Source: Streptomyces sp. CB02959 (GTDB lineage: Bacteria > Actinomycetota > Actinomycetes > Streptomycetales > Streptomycetaceae). Taken from it: DNA of 64,000 nucleotides. The DNA is taken from contig NZ_NNBP01000001.1 of the NCBI RefSeq assembly GCF_002803155.1, positions 372,001 to 436,000 of the forward strand, given 5' to 3'. The notes under the pieces are model-generated. The model did not search any database. It saw only the letters and a program-made list of their open reading frames with translations, and was not told where the DNA came from. Positions 52,701 to 61,500 of this stretch are shown in pieces. Numbering within the stretch: the first letter of the stretch is position 1; each line of letters opens with the position of its first letter. A program made the translations under genes and the position numbers.

Positions 52701-55529
52701 GGGCGCGTCCGGGAAGGAACCGCTCATCCCGATGATCGCGATCCCGTCCTCGACGTCCTCCCCGGCGTCGTCCGCGATGTCGTCCGTGGTGTCGTCCGTG
52801 GTGTCCGCGGTACCGGTGGCGTCCGCGTCCGCGGGGGCCTCGTCGACCGGCGCCGGGTGAACGGGAGTCGGGGTGGGCGCGGCGACCGGGACGGGAGCGG
52901 TGTCGGGCACGGGCTCGGCGGCCGGTGCGGGCCCGTCGGAGGCGACGGCGGCCGCGTCGCCCCAGCCGAGGAAGGCCCGGCAGGCGTCCGGGAACCGCTC
53001 GACCAGGTGGCCGGCCACGCCCTCGACCTTCGCGAACTCGAAGAAGAGCGTCCGCGAGGCCGCCGGGAACGCCTCGCTCAGCAGCTGGTTCAGCCGGGTC
53101 CGGGTGATCGAGTCGATGCCGTAGCGGTCCAGCTGCTCCGCGGGGTCGACATCGCCGTCGGCGGCACCGATCAGCTCGGTGGCCAGCCGCGCGATCCGCT
53201 CCTCCAGCGCCGGGGCCAGCCGCTCGGGGCGCTGGTCGCCCCGCGGCGCGGCCGAGGGCCCGGCCTGGGCCGCGGCCGGCGGCTCGGGGCGGCGCTCGGC
53301 CACCGGCCGGAGCGGCTGCGGTGCGGTGGGGGCGGCGGAAGCGGCGGGGACGGCGGTCGTGATGCCGTGGCGGTCCTTGGCGAACGGGTAGCCGGGCAGC
53401 GGCACCCGGCGCCCCGTTCCGCCCCGGTGCAGCCGGCTCCACTCGATGGGGCCGCCGCGCACCCACAACTCCGCGACCTGCGCGAACTTACCGCGCTTCA
53501 GCCACTTGCCCACGGCGTCGCGCAGCTCGTCGTCGTCGCCGAAGAGCCGGACGACCTCGCCCCGTCCGTCGGCCTCGCCCAGCCAGCAGTTCTCCGGCAG
53601 CTCCTGTCCGGCGGCCAGCGCCCGCAGTCCGGCGAGGAGTTCGTCCCGGTCGCGGACGACCAGCGCGGCGCGCGCCGCGAGCTCGGCCCGGCCGAGCTGG
53701 AGGGTGCGTGCCACGTCGGCGACGGACGGCCCCGCGTCCACGGCACCGGGCCGCTCGCCGTCGGCGTCCCCGGCGGCGTCCGCCGCGGCCAGCAGGCGCG
53801 CCACGTCGCCGGCGGTCCGGCCCTCGTGGAGCGCGTCGGCGTCCAGCCGCGGGCCGAACGCGGCCTCCAGGGCCTCGCCGAACCGGGCGAACTGCTCCGG
53901 ACGCACCCCGTAGGCGTCCAGCCGCTCGTCCGGGTCGATCTCGTCGGCGGCGACGCCCAGGACGTCCGCCAGCACCGCGCACACCTGCGCGGGCGCCACG
54001 GGCCGCGGGGCGGGCCGCGGCGGCGCGCCGTCGGCGGGCGCCGCCAGATGCGCGGCGAGGGCCTTGGCGGTGGCGCGGAGCCGCTCGGTGGTGCGCGCCG
54101 ACAGCGGGACGATCTGCGGGCCGCCGTCGCCGCCGGTACGGTCCGCCGCGTCGGCGGGCACGTACTGCTCGACCACCACGTGGACGTTGGTCCCGCTGTG
54201 CCCGAAGGAGTTCACCGCGCCCATCAGCGGGGCGCCGGAGGTGCTCCGCCACGGCCGGGCCGCCTCGTCCGGGACGAAGGCGGAGCCCTCGAAGCCGATC
54301 AGCGGGTTGAGGGTGCGCAGGGTCGGCATGCCGACCAGCCGGCCGTGCCGCATGGACAGCAGGACCTTGATCAGTCCGACGACTCCCGCGGGGGCGCCGG
54401 TGTGGCCGATGTGCGCCTTGGCACTGCCGATGGTGCAGAACGCCCGCTCGTCGGTCAGCCGCCGGAACGCCCGCACCAGCGCGTTGGCCTCCACCGGGTC
54501 GCCGAGCGCGGTCCCGGTGCCGTGGGCCTCGACGTAGCCGACGCGCTCGGCGGGGATCCCGAAGCGCCGGTAGACGTCGACGACCAGTTCCTCCTGGGCG
54601 GCACCGTTCGGGGCGGTGATGCCGTTGCTGGCGCCGTCCTGGTTCATGCCGGTCGCCCGGATCACGCCGTGGACGTGGTCGCCGTCGGCGAGCGCGTCGG
54701 ACAGCCGCTTGAGGACGACGACGGCCACCGCTTCGGAGTAGACGGTGCCGTTCGCCTCGGCGTCGAAGGTGCGGCACTGCCCGCTGGGCGACATCGCGCC
54801 GCTCTCGACCAGCAGGTCCAGGCCGCGTGCGTCCAGGCCCGCGTTGACGCCGCCGACCAGCGCGAGGGACGACTCCCCCGACTGCAGGCTCTGGCAGGCC
54901 AGGTGGACCGCGGCCAGCGCGGACGAGCAGGCGGTGTTGACCACCAGTGCGGCGCCGCGCAGGTCGAGGAAGTACGAGAGGCGGGAGGCCACCAGCGCGT
55001 CGGAGGCGCCGGTGAACGACTCGTGCGGGTAGCCGGTGGGTTCGGCGCCGATGAACAGCCCGGTGCGGGAACCGGCCAGCCGCTTCGGGTCGAGGGCGGC
55101 GTCCTCCAGCGCGTGCCAGCTCTCCTGGAGCAGCAGCCGCTGGTGGTGGCTCATCAGGTCCGCCTCGTGCGGACGGATGCCGAAGAACTCCGCGTCGAAG
55201 CAGTCCCGTTCGGCCAGTGCCCCGCCCCAGCGGTAGCCGCCGGGGTCGTCCGGGGCGAGGTAGTCGTCGGGCAGTTCGCCGTAGGTGACCCGGCCCTCGG
55301 TGAGGCGGTGCCAGAACTCGCCGACGTCCGCCGCCCCCGGGACCTGCCCGGACATGCCGATCACGGCGATGTCCAGCATCTGCGGACGGTCCGGGTCGCC
55401 GGCCGCCGGGGGTGCGGGGGTCGGTTCCGGGGCCGGGCGGTGCGCGTCGAGCAGACCGCGTGCCTGCTCGGCGCCGACCGCGCCCCGCGCGTAGCCGTCC
55501 AGGATGTCCCGGAAGTTCGCGCTGCTCAT
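46704..55529 (-). CDS. PKS B: KS-(ACP relic)-ACP-KS0-DH-ER-KR-ACP-MT-like
   Basis: A 2941-residue AT-less PKS; OzmJ-like by position. N-terminal docking segment (1-40). KS1: Cys201, His336, His376. An ACP-like insert at 513-582 has Arg543-Pro544 in place of Asp-Ser. A true ACP follows (Ser807, YGIDSI). The second KS (928-1356) has Cys1099 and His1274 but VEATANGS where VEAHGTGT is normal, so it is a non-elongating KS. Then a cis-AT-style set: DH (His1567, Asp1735), ER (2012-2322, LNFRDVLGALGMYPG, AAAGGVGMAAVQLA), KR (about 2330-2570, LDD motif, YAAAS instead of YxxxN) and ACP (Ser about 2648, LGLDSLTAVELRN). A degenerate methyltransferase (2715-2941) ends the protein. The ATG overlaps the stop of PKS A by four bases. 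Confidence 0.93.
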   Translation of the reverse strand: MSSANFRDILDGYARGAVGAEQARGLLDAHRPAPEPTPAPPAAGDPDRPQMLDIAVIGMSGQVPGAADVGEFWHRLTEGRVTYGELPDDYLAPDDPGGYRWGGALAERDCFDAEFFGIRPHEADLMSHHQRLLLQESWHALEDAALDPKRLAGSRTGLFIGAEPTGYPHESFTGASDALVASRLSYFLDLRGAALVVNTACSSALAAVHLACQSLQSGESSLALVGGVNAGLDARGLDLLVESGAMSPSGQCRTFDAEANGTVYSEAVAVVVLKRLSDALADGDHVHGVIRATGMNQDGASNGITAPNGAAQEELVVDVYRRFGIPAERVGYVEAHGTGTALGDPVEANALVRAFRRLTDERAFCTIGSAKAHIGHTGAPAGVVGLIKVLLSMRHGRLVGMPTLRTLNPLIGFEGSAFVPDEAARPWRSTSGAPLMGAVNSFGHSGTNVHVVVEQYVPADAADRTGGDGGPQIVPLSARTTERLRATAKALAAHLAAPADGAPPRPAPRPVAPAQVCAVLADVLGVAADEIDPDERLDAYGVRPEQFARFGEALEAAFGPRLDADALHEGRTAGDVARLLAAADAAGDADGERPGAVDAGPSVADVARTLQLGRAELAARAALVVRDRDELLAGLRALAAGQELPENCWLGEADGRGEVVRLFGDDDELRDAVGKWLKRGKFAQVAELWVRGGPIEWSRLHRGGTGRRVPLPGYPFAKDRHGITTAVPAASAAPTAPQPLRPVAERRPEPPAAAQAGPSAAPRGDQRPERLAPALEERIARLATELIGAADGDVDPAEQLDRYGIDSITRTRLNQLLSEAFPAASRTLFFEFAKVEGVAGHLVERFPDACRAFLGWGDAAAVASDGPAPAAEPVPDTAPVPVAAPTPTPVHPAPVDEAPADADATGTADTTDDTTDDIADDAGEDVEDGIAIIGMSGSFPDAPDQQRYWQLLMDGRSAVTEIPHRRWDWREHYDPRPEGADVVRKSPSKWGAFLDGFDEFDPALFQFTDQEARNTDPQVRLFLQECWKALEDAGYAPSKLPADVRGRIGVFAGGAKHGFTRFGSEGRLEMPRTSFGDMVNRVSFQFDLGGPSKAVDTACSSAHVALHEAVESLRSGRCDLALAGAVNLYLHPSTYVELSTVGLLSDRSDCASFGAEASGIVPGEGVGAVLLKPLRQALRDGDPVRAVIRGTAVNHNGRTIGFTSPSAQRQAEVIRAALRDARIDPRTVGYVEATANGSEIGDAVEMTALTQVFADRPDADGQFRVGSVKPNIGHGEASAGMAQLFKVVLAMKHRTLPPTRLPAEYNPAIDLDRLPFALSGTPVPWDRVVVDGAPVPRRAGITGIGGGGTNAHLVVEEAPESPARARAATRGPVLFTLSAHTQERLGAYVDSWLDFLLEQPAADLADLAYTLQVGRVDLTHRLAVVVSGVEELRGHLTRWRRGRPSDAVFAATAARIDTTGLDAAVRERDLGRVADLWVRGAAVDWAGLHGARTPARTSGLPTYPFERRACWVDDTAPAARAAEPAGPATGRETTGHPLLTSVVPLADGGTVFGGEVSLATHPWIADHAVSGTVLFPGTGFVEMALHAGAGLGCGRLEELTLEAPLTLAEQGGARLQLVVQAPDATGARPVEVHSRPADGPDGTDQALPWTRHAAGLLAPGEPDAGFDLAVWPPTGAEPVPVDDYYQVMADAGYAYGPAFRGLRAVWRRGDEVFAEAVLDDAPDAARYGLHPALLDSALHAMGFGGFVRDGGGLLPFSWSGMQLFGGGAATVRVRLTGAGTDAVSAAVADAAGRPVAVLDSLVLRPVSGRRPGPVRQDLPEDLLHLDWTPLPVTATGPGTWSPAGPDELGLVAELRRAGHDVSDAGGTALLSLSTGRPDDLAAGIRAATARALDLVRDWLADEGQAAARLVVVTRRAVSTRVGEDVDDLVHAPVWGLLRAAQAENPERLLLVDVDGTEASTAALPAAVAAALAAGEAQLALREGTATVPRLARLGADGALVPPGDGTAWRLDTAGAGTLENLALLPWPAAEAPLTPGQVRVEVRAAGLNFRDVLGALGMYPGELTLGAEGAGVVTEVGAEVSHLAVGDRVMGLFPSGLGPICVADAHTVVRMPRDWSFERAAAVPVAFATAYYGLVDMGGLTSGEAVLVHAAAGGVGMAAVQLARHLGAEVFATASEGKWDAVRDLGVPDDHLASSRDLDFEEKFRTVTGGRGVDVVLDSLAREFVDASLRLLPRGGRFVEMGKTDIRDAAQVATAHFAVRYRAFDIVDAGPRRIGEILAEIVDLFERGVLDHLPRRTWDLRRAPDAFRFMSQARHVGKIVLTVPRRPDPAHTVLITGGTGTLGGMLARHLVTERGARHLLLLSRRGPEAPGAAELTAELTAAGARVTVLACDVADRDRLAEVLGSLPAEHPLGTVVHTAGDLDDGVFDALTPDRLARVLRPKAEGAWNLHELTRGTDLAEFVLFSGAAGVLGNPGQSNYAAASSFLDALAQHRRAQGLPGTSLAWGYWEQATGLTKHLSDGDTGRMARGGLLPLPSADGLALFDLARGADAPLQVPMRLDLAALRTQADAGAGHPLHRALLETVPRAASAAAPDSGAGPDGLDGLADLPEDEQYAVLLELVCGQVGSVLVIDPATVGADAGFVELGLDSLTAVELRNRLNRATGLRLPVTLVFDQPAPGALAAYLRQRLTTGRGARKPAAPAAPAPAPAAGSPAPAADRAAAPAPHRLLLAGTDAEQLGAVLEFGCRDTDALLALAADHPHLVVHGVTGDKELVGTAEREIDARGLADRAEVCHSGGPLDPFPGTYDLAYAVGGCYRVEDKQALFANLDAAVVDGGQVLLADVLCTLSGDLVDAAAGISVPTARTWAEVFARNRFVIERLLPHDPADPDTDPDLAGPLRHGWIGHHLFHLRKQTSSTEEERLRTNRAHLAETTAQPRAARS
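47467..50927 (-). other. Cis-AT-type DH-ER-KR-ACP block embedded in PKS B
   Basis: Residues about 1535-2687. The DH (HPWIADHAVSGTVLFPG), the ER between the two KR halves, the B-type KR with LDD, and the ACP (DSLTAVELRNRLNRATGL) all read like actinobacterial cis-AT modular PKS. The flanking KS domains and the preceding ACP are of trans-AT style. An upstream junction lies near the post-KS LPTYPF linker and a downstream one just after the ACP. Confidence 0.7.
51462..52748 (-). other. Predicted non-elongating KS (KS0) in PKS B
   Basis: Residues 928-1356. The active Cys (DTACSSA, 1099) and second His (VKPNIGH, 1274) are kept. The first catalytic His is Thr1234 in EATANGSEIGD, where EAHGTGTxLGD is normal. 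Loss of this His prevents decarboxylative condensation while allowing acyl transfer, the hallmark of KS0 domains in trans-AT systems. Confidence 0.8.
52779..52802 (-). repeat. 12-base tandem duplication in the pre-KS0 linker
   Basis: Two perfect copies of GTCGTCCGTGGT, with further partial copies on both sides, encoding a Thr/Asp-rich acidic linker between the ACP and the KS0 of PKS B. Confidence 0.6.
53784..53993 (-). other. Serine-less ACP-like insert after the first KS of PKS B
   Basis: Residues 513-582 of PKS B: VCAVLADVLGVAADEIDPDE, LDAYGVRPEQFARFGEAL, and GRTAGDVARLLAAA follow the ACP pattern, but GxDS is GVRP. It interrupts the post-KS linker, which resumes with VADVARTLQLGRAEL. It cannot be phosphopantetheinylated at the normal site. 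Confidence 0.65.
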
Positions 55530-58500
55530 CGTTGCTCCCTCGTGGCCAGTTCGGCGTCGAGCAGGTCGAGCACCTCCGCGGCGGAGAGCTCTCCGGCCGC
55601 GAAACGTGCCTCCAACGTCACGATCAAGTCGTCCGGTGCCGATGGCTCCGGCGGTGCTGCGGGCTCCTGCGGTGCCGGTGGCGCCGTGGGCTCCGGTGGT
55701 GCGCCGGCCGTGCCGAGCAGGCCGGTCAGGTGGTCGGCCAGCCGGTCGACGGAGGAGAACTCGTACAGGGCGGCGGCGTTGAGTTCGACGCCCAGTTCCT
55801 CGGCGATCTGCGTGACGAACGTCGAGCCGGTGATCGAGTCGACGCCCAGATCGGCGAAGGCCGTCGAGGGCGACAGGTCCTCCTTCGGCACCCGCAGCGT
55901 CCTGGCGAGCCGTTCCACCAGCAGCCGGCGGATCTCCGGGAGCCGCCCGGCGGCCGGTGCCGCGGAGTGGACCGGTTCCGCGGGGCGGGCCGGTTCCGCG
56001 GGGCGGGCGGCCGGCGCGCGCATCCCGACGACCTGGCGGTACCGGTCCGCGCGCAGCAGCCGCACCGCGGTGTCGAAGCAGGCGGCCCCTTCGGCGTCGT
56101 CGAGGAAGCCCAGCGTCGGGTAGTCGCGTGCCGCCTCGCCGAACGAGGCCCGCCAGGCGCCCCAGTTGACGATCCCGACCGGGAACGCCGCGGTCCGGCC
56201 GACCGAGCGGGCGAACGCGTCGGCGGAGGTGATCCCGGCCGCGTAGGCGGCGTGGGTGCCGGCGCCGCCGAAGGAGAAGGCCTGGGCCGAGGAGAAGTAG
56301 CAGAGGAAGTCCAGCGGCTCGTCCGCCACCGCCTCGTAGAGGTGCCGGGCGCCCGCCGCCTTCACTTCGTAGTGCGCGCGGAACTCGTCCTCGCCGAGGT
56401 CGGCGAGGGCGCCCGGCGCCCCGGTGATCCGGGTGGCGCCGGCGAACAGCACCCCGTGGACCTCCCCGAGCAGGGCCTTCGCCCCGGCGATCGCCTGCCG
56501 GGCCTGGTGCGGGTCGGTGACGTCGCCCTGGACGTAGCCGATGCGGTCGTCGTACAGGGCCGCGCGCACCGCGGGGTCGCTCTGCGGCCGGCGTCCGACA
56601 CAGACCACCTTGGCGTCGTACCGGTCGATCAGATGGCGGCTGACGATGCGTCCCACGAATCCGCTGCCGCCGACCAGGACGTAGTTGCCGCCCGGCCGGA
56701 TGCCCGGCAGGCCCGGCTGCGCCGCCTCGGCCGGTGCCACCGGGACGACCTCCTGCCGGTACCGGCGCCCCGCGCGCAGCGCGACGAGGTCGCCGGCCGG
56801 GGCCGGGGGCTCGGTGGCGACCGCGGCGGCCACCGCGGCGCGGCCGTCGGGCGTCGCCAGATCGGCGCCCGACACATCGAGGTTCCGCACCGCGAACCGC
56901 CCGGATTCGCGGGCCAGGAAGTAGGCCAGTCCGGCCAGTCCCGCACCGCGCGCCGCACTGTGCTCCCCGTCGACCGACTGGGTGTCCTGCGTGACGACGG
57001 ACAGGTCCGTCCGCGCGGCGGGGTCACCGTGCCGGAGGGCCTTGACCAGCCGGAGCAGGGCGAGTTCGGGCGCGGCTCCGGTGTCCGGGCCGAGGGGGCC
57101 CGGGCCCGCGACGAGGTGGACCCGGTCGGGTGCCGGTCCGGTGCGGGCGAAGGTGTCGTCGAGCGGGCGCTCGGTCACCTCGGTGGTGCCGCCGGCGCGC
57201 CGGTAGTGGTCGGCCAGTGCCGCGGCGAGCGCGGCGCCCGGCGCGTCGGCGACGATCAGCACCCGGCGCGGCGCCGGTCCGGCGGCGGGCACCGCCTCCG
57301 ACGCCACCCAGCGCACGGCGGTGAGCAGGCCCTCCGGTGGGACGACCGGCGGGCCTGCCGGCGCGGTGCCGGGCGCCTCCGCCGGGCGGTCCGCCCGGGT
57401 GGCGGGCAGCCGGTCCGCGGGCAGCGGGTCCGGCACGGTGGTCGGCGGGGTGGTCGCCGCGTCCGCCGGGCGGTCCGCCCGGTCGGTGGGCACCCAGTGC
57501 CGGTCGCCGGTGAACGGGTAGGCCGGCAGGCTGACCCGGCGCGGACGGTCCGCTCCCCACCGGGCGGCCCAGTCGACCGGGGCGCCATCGGCCCAGCGCC
57601 GGGCCGTGGCGTCCGGCTCGGCCCCGGACAGCGCCGGGCGCACCCCGTTCCGGGCGAACTCCGCGAGCTGGCCGAGGAGTTCGGCGGTGCTGCGGGCCAC
57701 GAAGGCGACCCGGACGGCGAACTCGGCGCGGCCGCTCTGGAGGGTGTGCGCGACGTCGCGCAGCGGCCGGTCGCCGTCGGCGCCGAGCGCGTCGCGGAGG
57801 CGGGCGGCCATCGCCCGGAGCCGGTCCTCGCTGCGGGCGGAGAGCGGCACCACGACGGGTTCCGCCGGGCGGCCGGCGGCCCCGGCGGGCGCCGGGGCGG
57901 CCGGCCGGTACTCCTCCAGGACCAGGTGGGCGTTGGCCCCGGTGGCGCCGAAGGAGCTCAGTCCGGCGCGCCGCGGGCCGTCGGCCGGCGCGGGCCACGC
58001 CTCGGCCGCGCGCTGCAGCCGGAACGGTGTGCCGGCAAGGCCCAGCAGCGGGTTCACGGTCTGGGCGTGCAGCGAGGGCACCAGCGTGCGGTGGTGCAGT
58101 TGCAGGGCGACCTTGGTCAGGCCGGCGATCCCGGCGGCGGCCTCGGCGTGCCCGATGTTGGACTTCACCGACCCCAGGGCGCAGAACCCGGTGTCGCCGG
58201 TGTCCCGGCCGAAGGCGGTGGCCAGGCCCCGGATCTCGATCGGGTCGCCCAGCGAGGTGCCGGTGCCGTGCGCCTCCAGGTAGCCGATGGACCGCGCGTC
58301 GACGTCCGCCGCGGCGAGCGCCGCGGAGATCACGGCGGCCTGGCCGACCGGGCTGGGCACGCTGAACCCGCTGACCGCGCCGGCGTGGTTGACCGCGGAC
58401 CCGGCGACGACGGCGTAGATGTGGTCGCCGTCGGCCTCCGCGGCGGCGAGCGGCTTGAGGACCACCGCGCCGACGCCTTCCGCGGACACGTAGCCGTCCC

Positions 58501-61500
58501 CGCCCTCCCCGAAGGAGCGGCAGCGGCCGTCCGAGGAGTGCATGCCGACCGCGCCGTAGGTGCGGTACTTGCCGGGGTGCAGCGAGAGGTTGACGCCGCC
58601 CGCGAGGGCCACCTCGCACTCCCCGCGGCGCAGGCTCTCCACCGCCAGGTGCAGCGCGGTGAGCGAGGAGGAGCAGAGGGTGTCCACCGTCATGCTCGGG
58701 CCGTGGAAGTCGCCGAAGAAGGAGACCCGGTTGGCGATCTGGCCCTGGTTGAGGCTCAGCGGAACCGGCGTGGCCGCCTCCGCCGCCACCAGGGTGTAGT
58801 CCTTGTGCATGGTCCCGGCGAACACGCCGACCGCGCGGCGCCGGTCCGGCCCCTTGGCCTCGGCGAGGGTGGCCGGGGTGTACCCGGCGTCCTCGATCGC
58901 CTCCCAGCAGGTGCGCAGGAACCAGCGCTCCTGCGGGTCGGTGATCTCCGCCTCGGGGCGGGAGATCCGGAAGAAGTCGGCGTCGAACCGGTCGACGTCG
59001 TCGAGGAATCCGCCCCAGCGGGACTCGCTGCCCCCGCCGGGCGTCCAGCGCCCGGCCGGGACCTCGGACACGCTGTCCCGGCCCGCCTTGAGGTTCTCCC
59101 AGAAGTCCGCGAGGTCCGCGGCGCCGGGGTAGTGCCCGGCCATGCCGACGATCGCGAACCGCTCGGTGCCCGCGGACGGCAGCCGGCGCCGCTGCAACCG
59201 CGGACGGGCCAGCGGCTGCCGCCGCGCGCCCGCGTCACCGGTCCGGCCGGCCAGGATCGCGTGGGCGTTGGTGCCGCCGTCGGCGAAGCTGGAGACGGCG
59301 GCGACCAGCGGCGCGTCCGGCCAGGGCGTGAGGGTGCGGGCGAACCGCAGCGGCACCGCGTCGAAGTCGAAGTGGGCGAGCGGCTCCTGGCCGCTGAGGA
59401 ACGGCACGATCTGGCGGTTGCGCAGCATCAGGACGGTCTTGAGGACGCCGGCGATGCCTTCCGCGCACTGCGGGTGGCCGATGTTGGGCTTGACCGAGCC
59501 GAGCGAGCAGGGGGTGGCGGAGCCGGCGCGGTAGACGGCCGCGATCGCCTTCAGCTCCAGCAGGTCCGGGACCTGGGATCCGGCCGCGTGGGTCTCGATG
59601 TGGGCGACGTCGTCCGGGGCGACCCCGGCCCGGGCCAGCGCGCGGGCCATCACCCGCTGCTGCGCGGCCGGGTTGGGCGTGGCGGGTCCGGCGGTGCGGC
59701 CGTCGTTGTTGACCGCCACCCCCTTGATCACCGCGTGCACCCGGTCGCCGTCGGCCTCGGCCGCGGCGAGCGGCTTGAGCAGGAGGACGCCGACGCCCTC
59801 GGCGGGTGTGAAGCCCTGGGCCCGCCGGTCGAACGCGTGGAACTCCGGGCCGGTGTTGAGCAGCCCGCGCCGGTCGAACAGCCGGTGCCCGTCGGCGTTG
59901 GGGAGCAGGGTGATCCCGGCGACCACGGCCGCCTCGACGTCGCCGGAGCGCATCGCCTGGACGGCGTGGTGCAGGGCGACGAGCGCCGAGGAGCAGGCGG
60001 TGTCCACGACCGTGCTGGGGCCCTGCAGGTCGAAGTAGTGGGAGAGGTTGGCGGCCAGGTAGTTCTGGCCGATCGCGACCATCGGGTTGCGGCTGCGGCC
60101 CAGCGTCACGTCGTCGGGGGCGTGCCGGGTGCGGCCGCCCACGTAGACGCCGATCTCCCGGCCCTTCAGCTCGGCGGGGGCGTAGCCGGCGTCGCAGAAC
60201 GCGAACAGGGCCTCCTCCAGGAGCAGCAGCGCCTGCGGGTCCATCGCGGCGGCGTCGCCGTCGGAGAGGTGGAAGTGGGCGGGGTCGAACCCGTCCAGGT
60301 CGATCAGGCCGGCGGTGTATCCGGTCTCGCCGCCCCAGCGGTGGGCGGGCACCGGGGCGATCGCCGAGCGTCCCGAACTGAGCAGCTGCCAGTAGGCGTC
60401 CAGGTCGGGGGCGCCGGGGAAGCGGCCGGACATCCCGATGACGGCGACGTCGAACGGTCCGCCGTCGGACGCCTCCGGCCGCGGGGCCGGCTCGGGGGCG
60501 GGCACCGTGACGGTGGCGGGAGCCGGAGTGGCGGCGGCAACCGCGGTATGAACGACGGCAGTTGAGGCGGCCGGTGCCGGTGCCGCGCCGAAGGTCCGGG
60601 CCAGGGCCGGGCCGTGGTGGTCGGCCAGATAGGCGGTGAAGGACTCCACGGTGGGGTGCTCCACGAGCACCGACGGGTCGAGCTCGACGCCCAGTTCCCC
60701 GCCGACCTTGCGCAGGATCTGCACCATCATGATCGAGTCGGTGCCGTAGTCGGCGATCGGCACGTCGGCCGCGAGGCGCTCGCGGCCGAAGCCCAGTTGC
60801 TCGGCGAGCAGGCCGAGCAGCCAGTCCCCCACCTCCTGCGCCTCCTTCGCCGCCTCCCCGGTGCCGGCCGCCGGTGCCCCGGCGTCCCGCGCACCGGCCG
60901 CCGCCGCGACGGCGGGGCGGGCCGGCGCCGGGGCCTTGGGCCGGCGGTGGCGCAGGGCGCGCGGCGTCCAGTCCGGAGCGACGATCGCCGGCAGGACCAC
61001 CGGTCCGGCGCCGGTGGACAGGATGTGGTCGAGCAGGGCCAGGCCGTCGGCCTCCGAGAGTTCGCCGAGGCCGGTGGCCTGGTAGCCGGGGCCGGGCCGC
61101 TCGCTGCCCATGCCGACGCCCCGCCAGCTGGGCCAGGCCACGCTCACCAGGGGCAGGCCGTGCGGCGCGCGGCGGGCGACGGCGTCCAGGTGCGCGTTGG
61201 CCATCGCGTAGTCGCTCTGCCCGACCGCGGCCGCGGGGACCATCGAGGCGACCGAGGAGAACAGCACGCAGAACCGCAGCGGGTCGCCGGCGAGCGCGTC
61301 CACCAGGGCGTCGAGTCCGGCCACCTTCGGCGCGAGCACCGCCCGCACCGCCGCCGCCGGTTTGCCGACGAAGGCGAGGTTGTCCCGGTCGACGAGCCCC
61401 GCGGCGTGCAGCACACCGCCGATCGGCCCGTACTCCCGCCGGATCCCGGCCAGTGCCTCCCGGACCGCCGCGGCGTCCTCGCCCAGGGGCAGCGCGAGGA

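Noticed and set aside
46350..60565. Several kilobase-long plus-strand frames antisense to PKS A and B
   Set aside because: Same cause: few stop codons in GC-rich antisense frames, no recognisable motifs, no ribosome binding sites, and coding on the other strand is certain.
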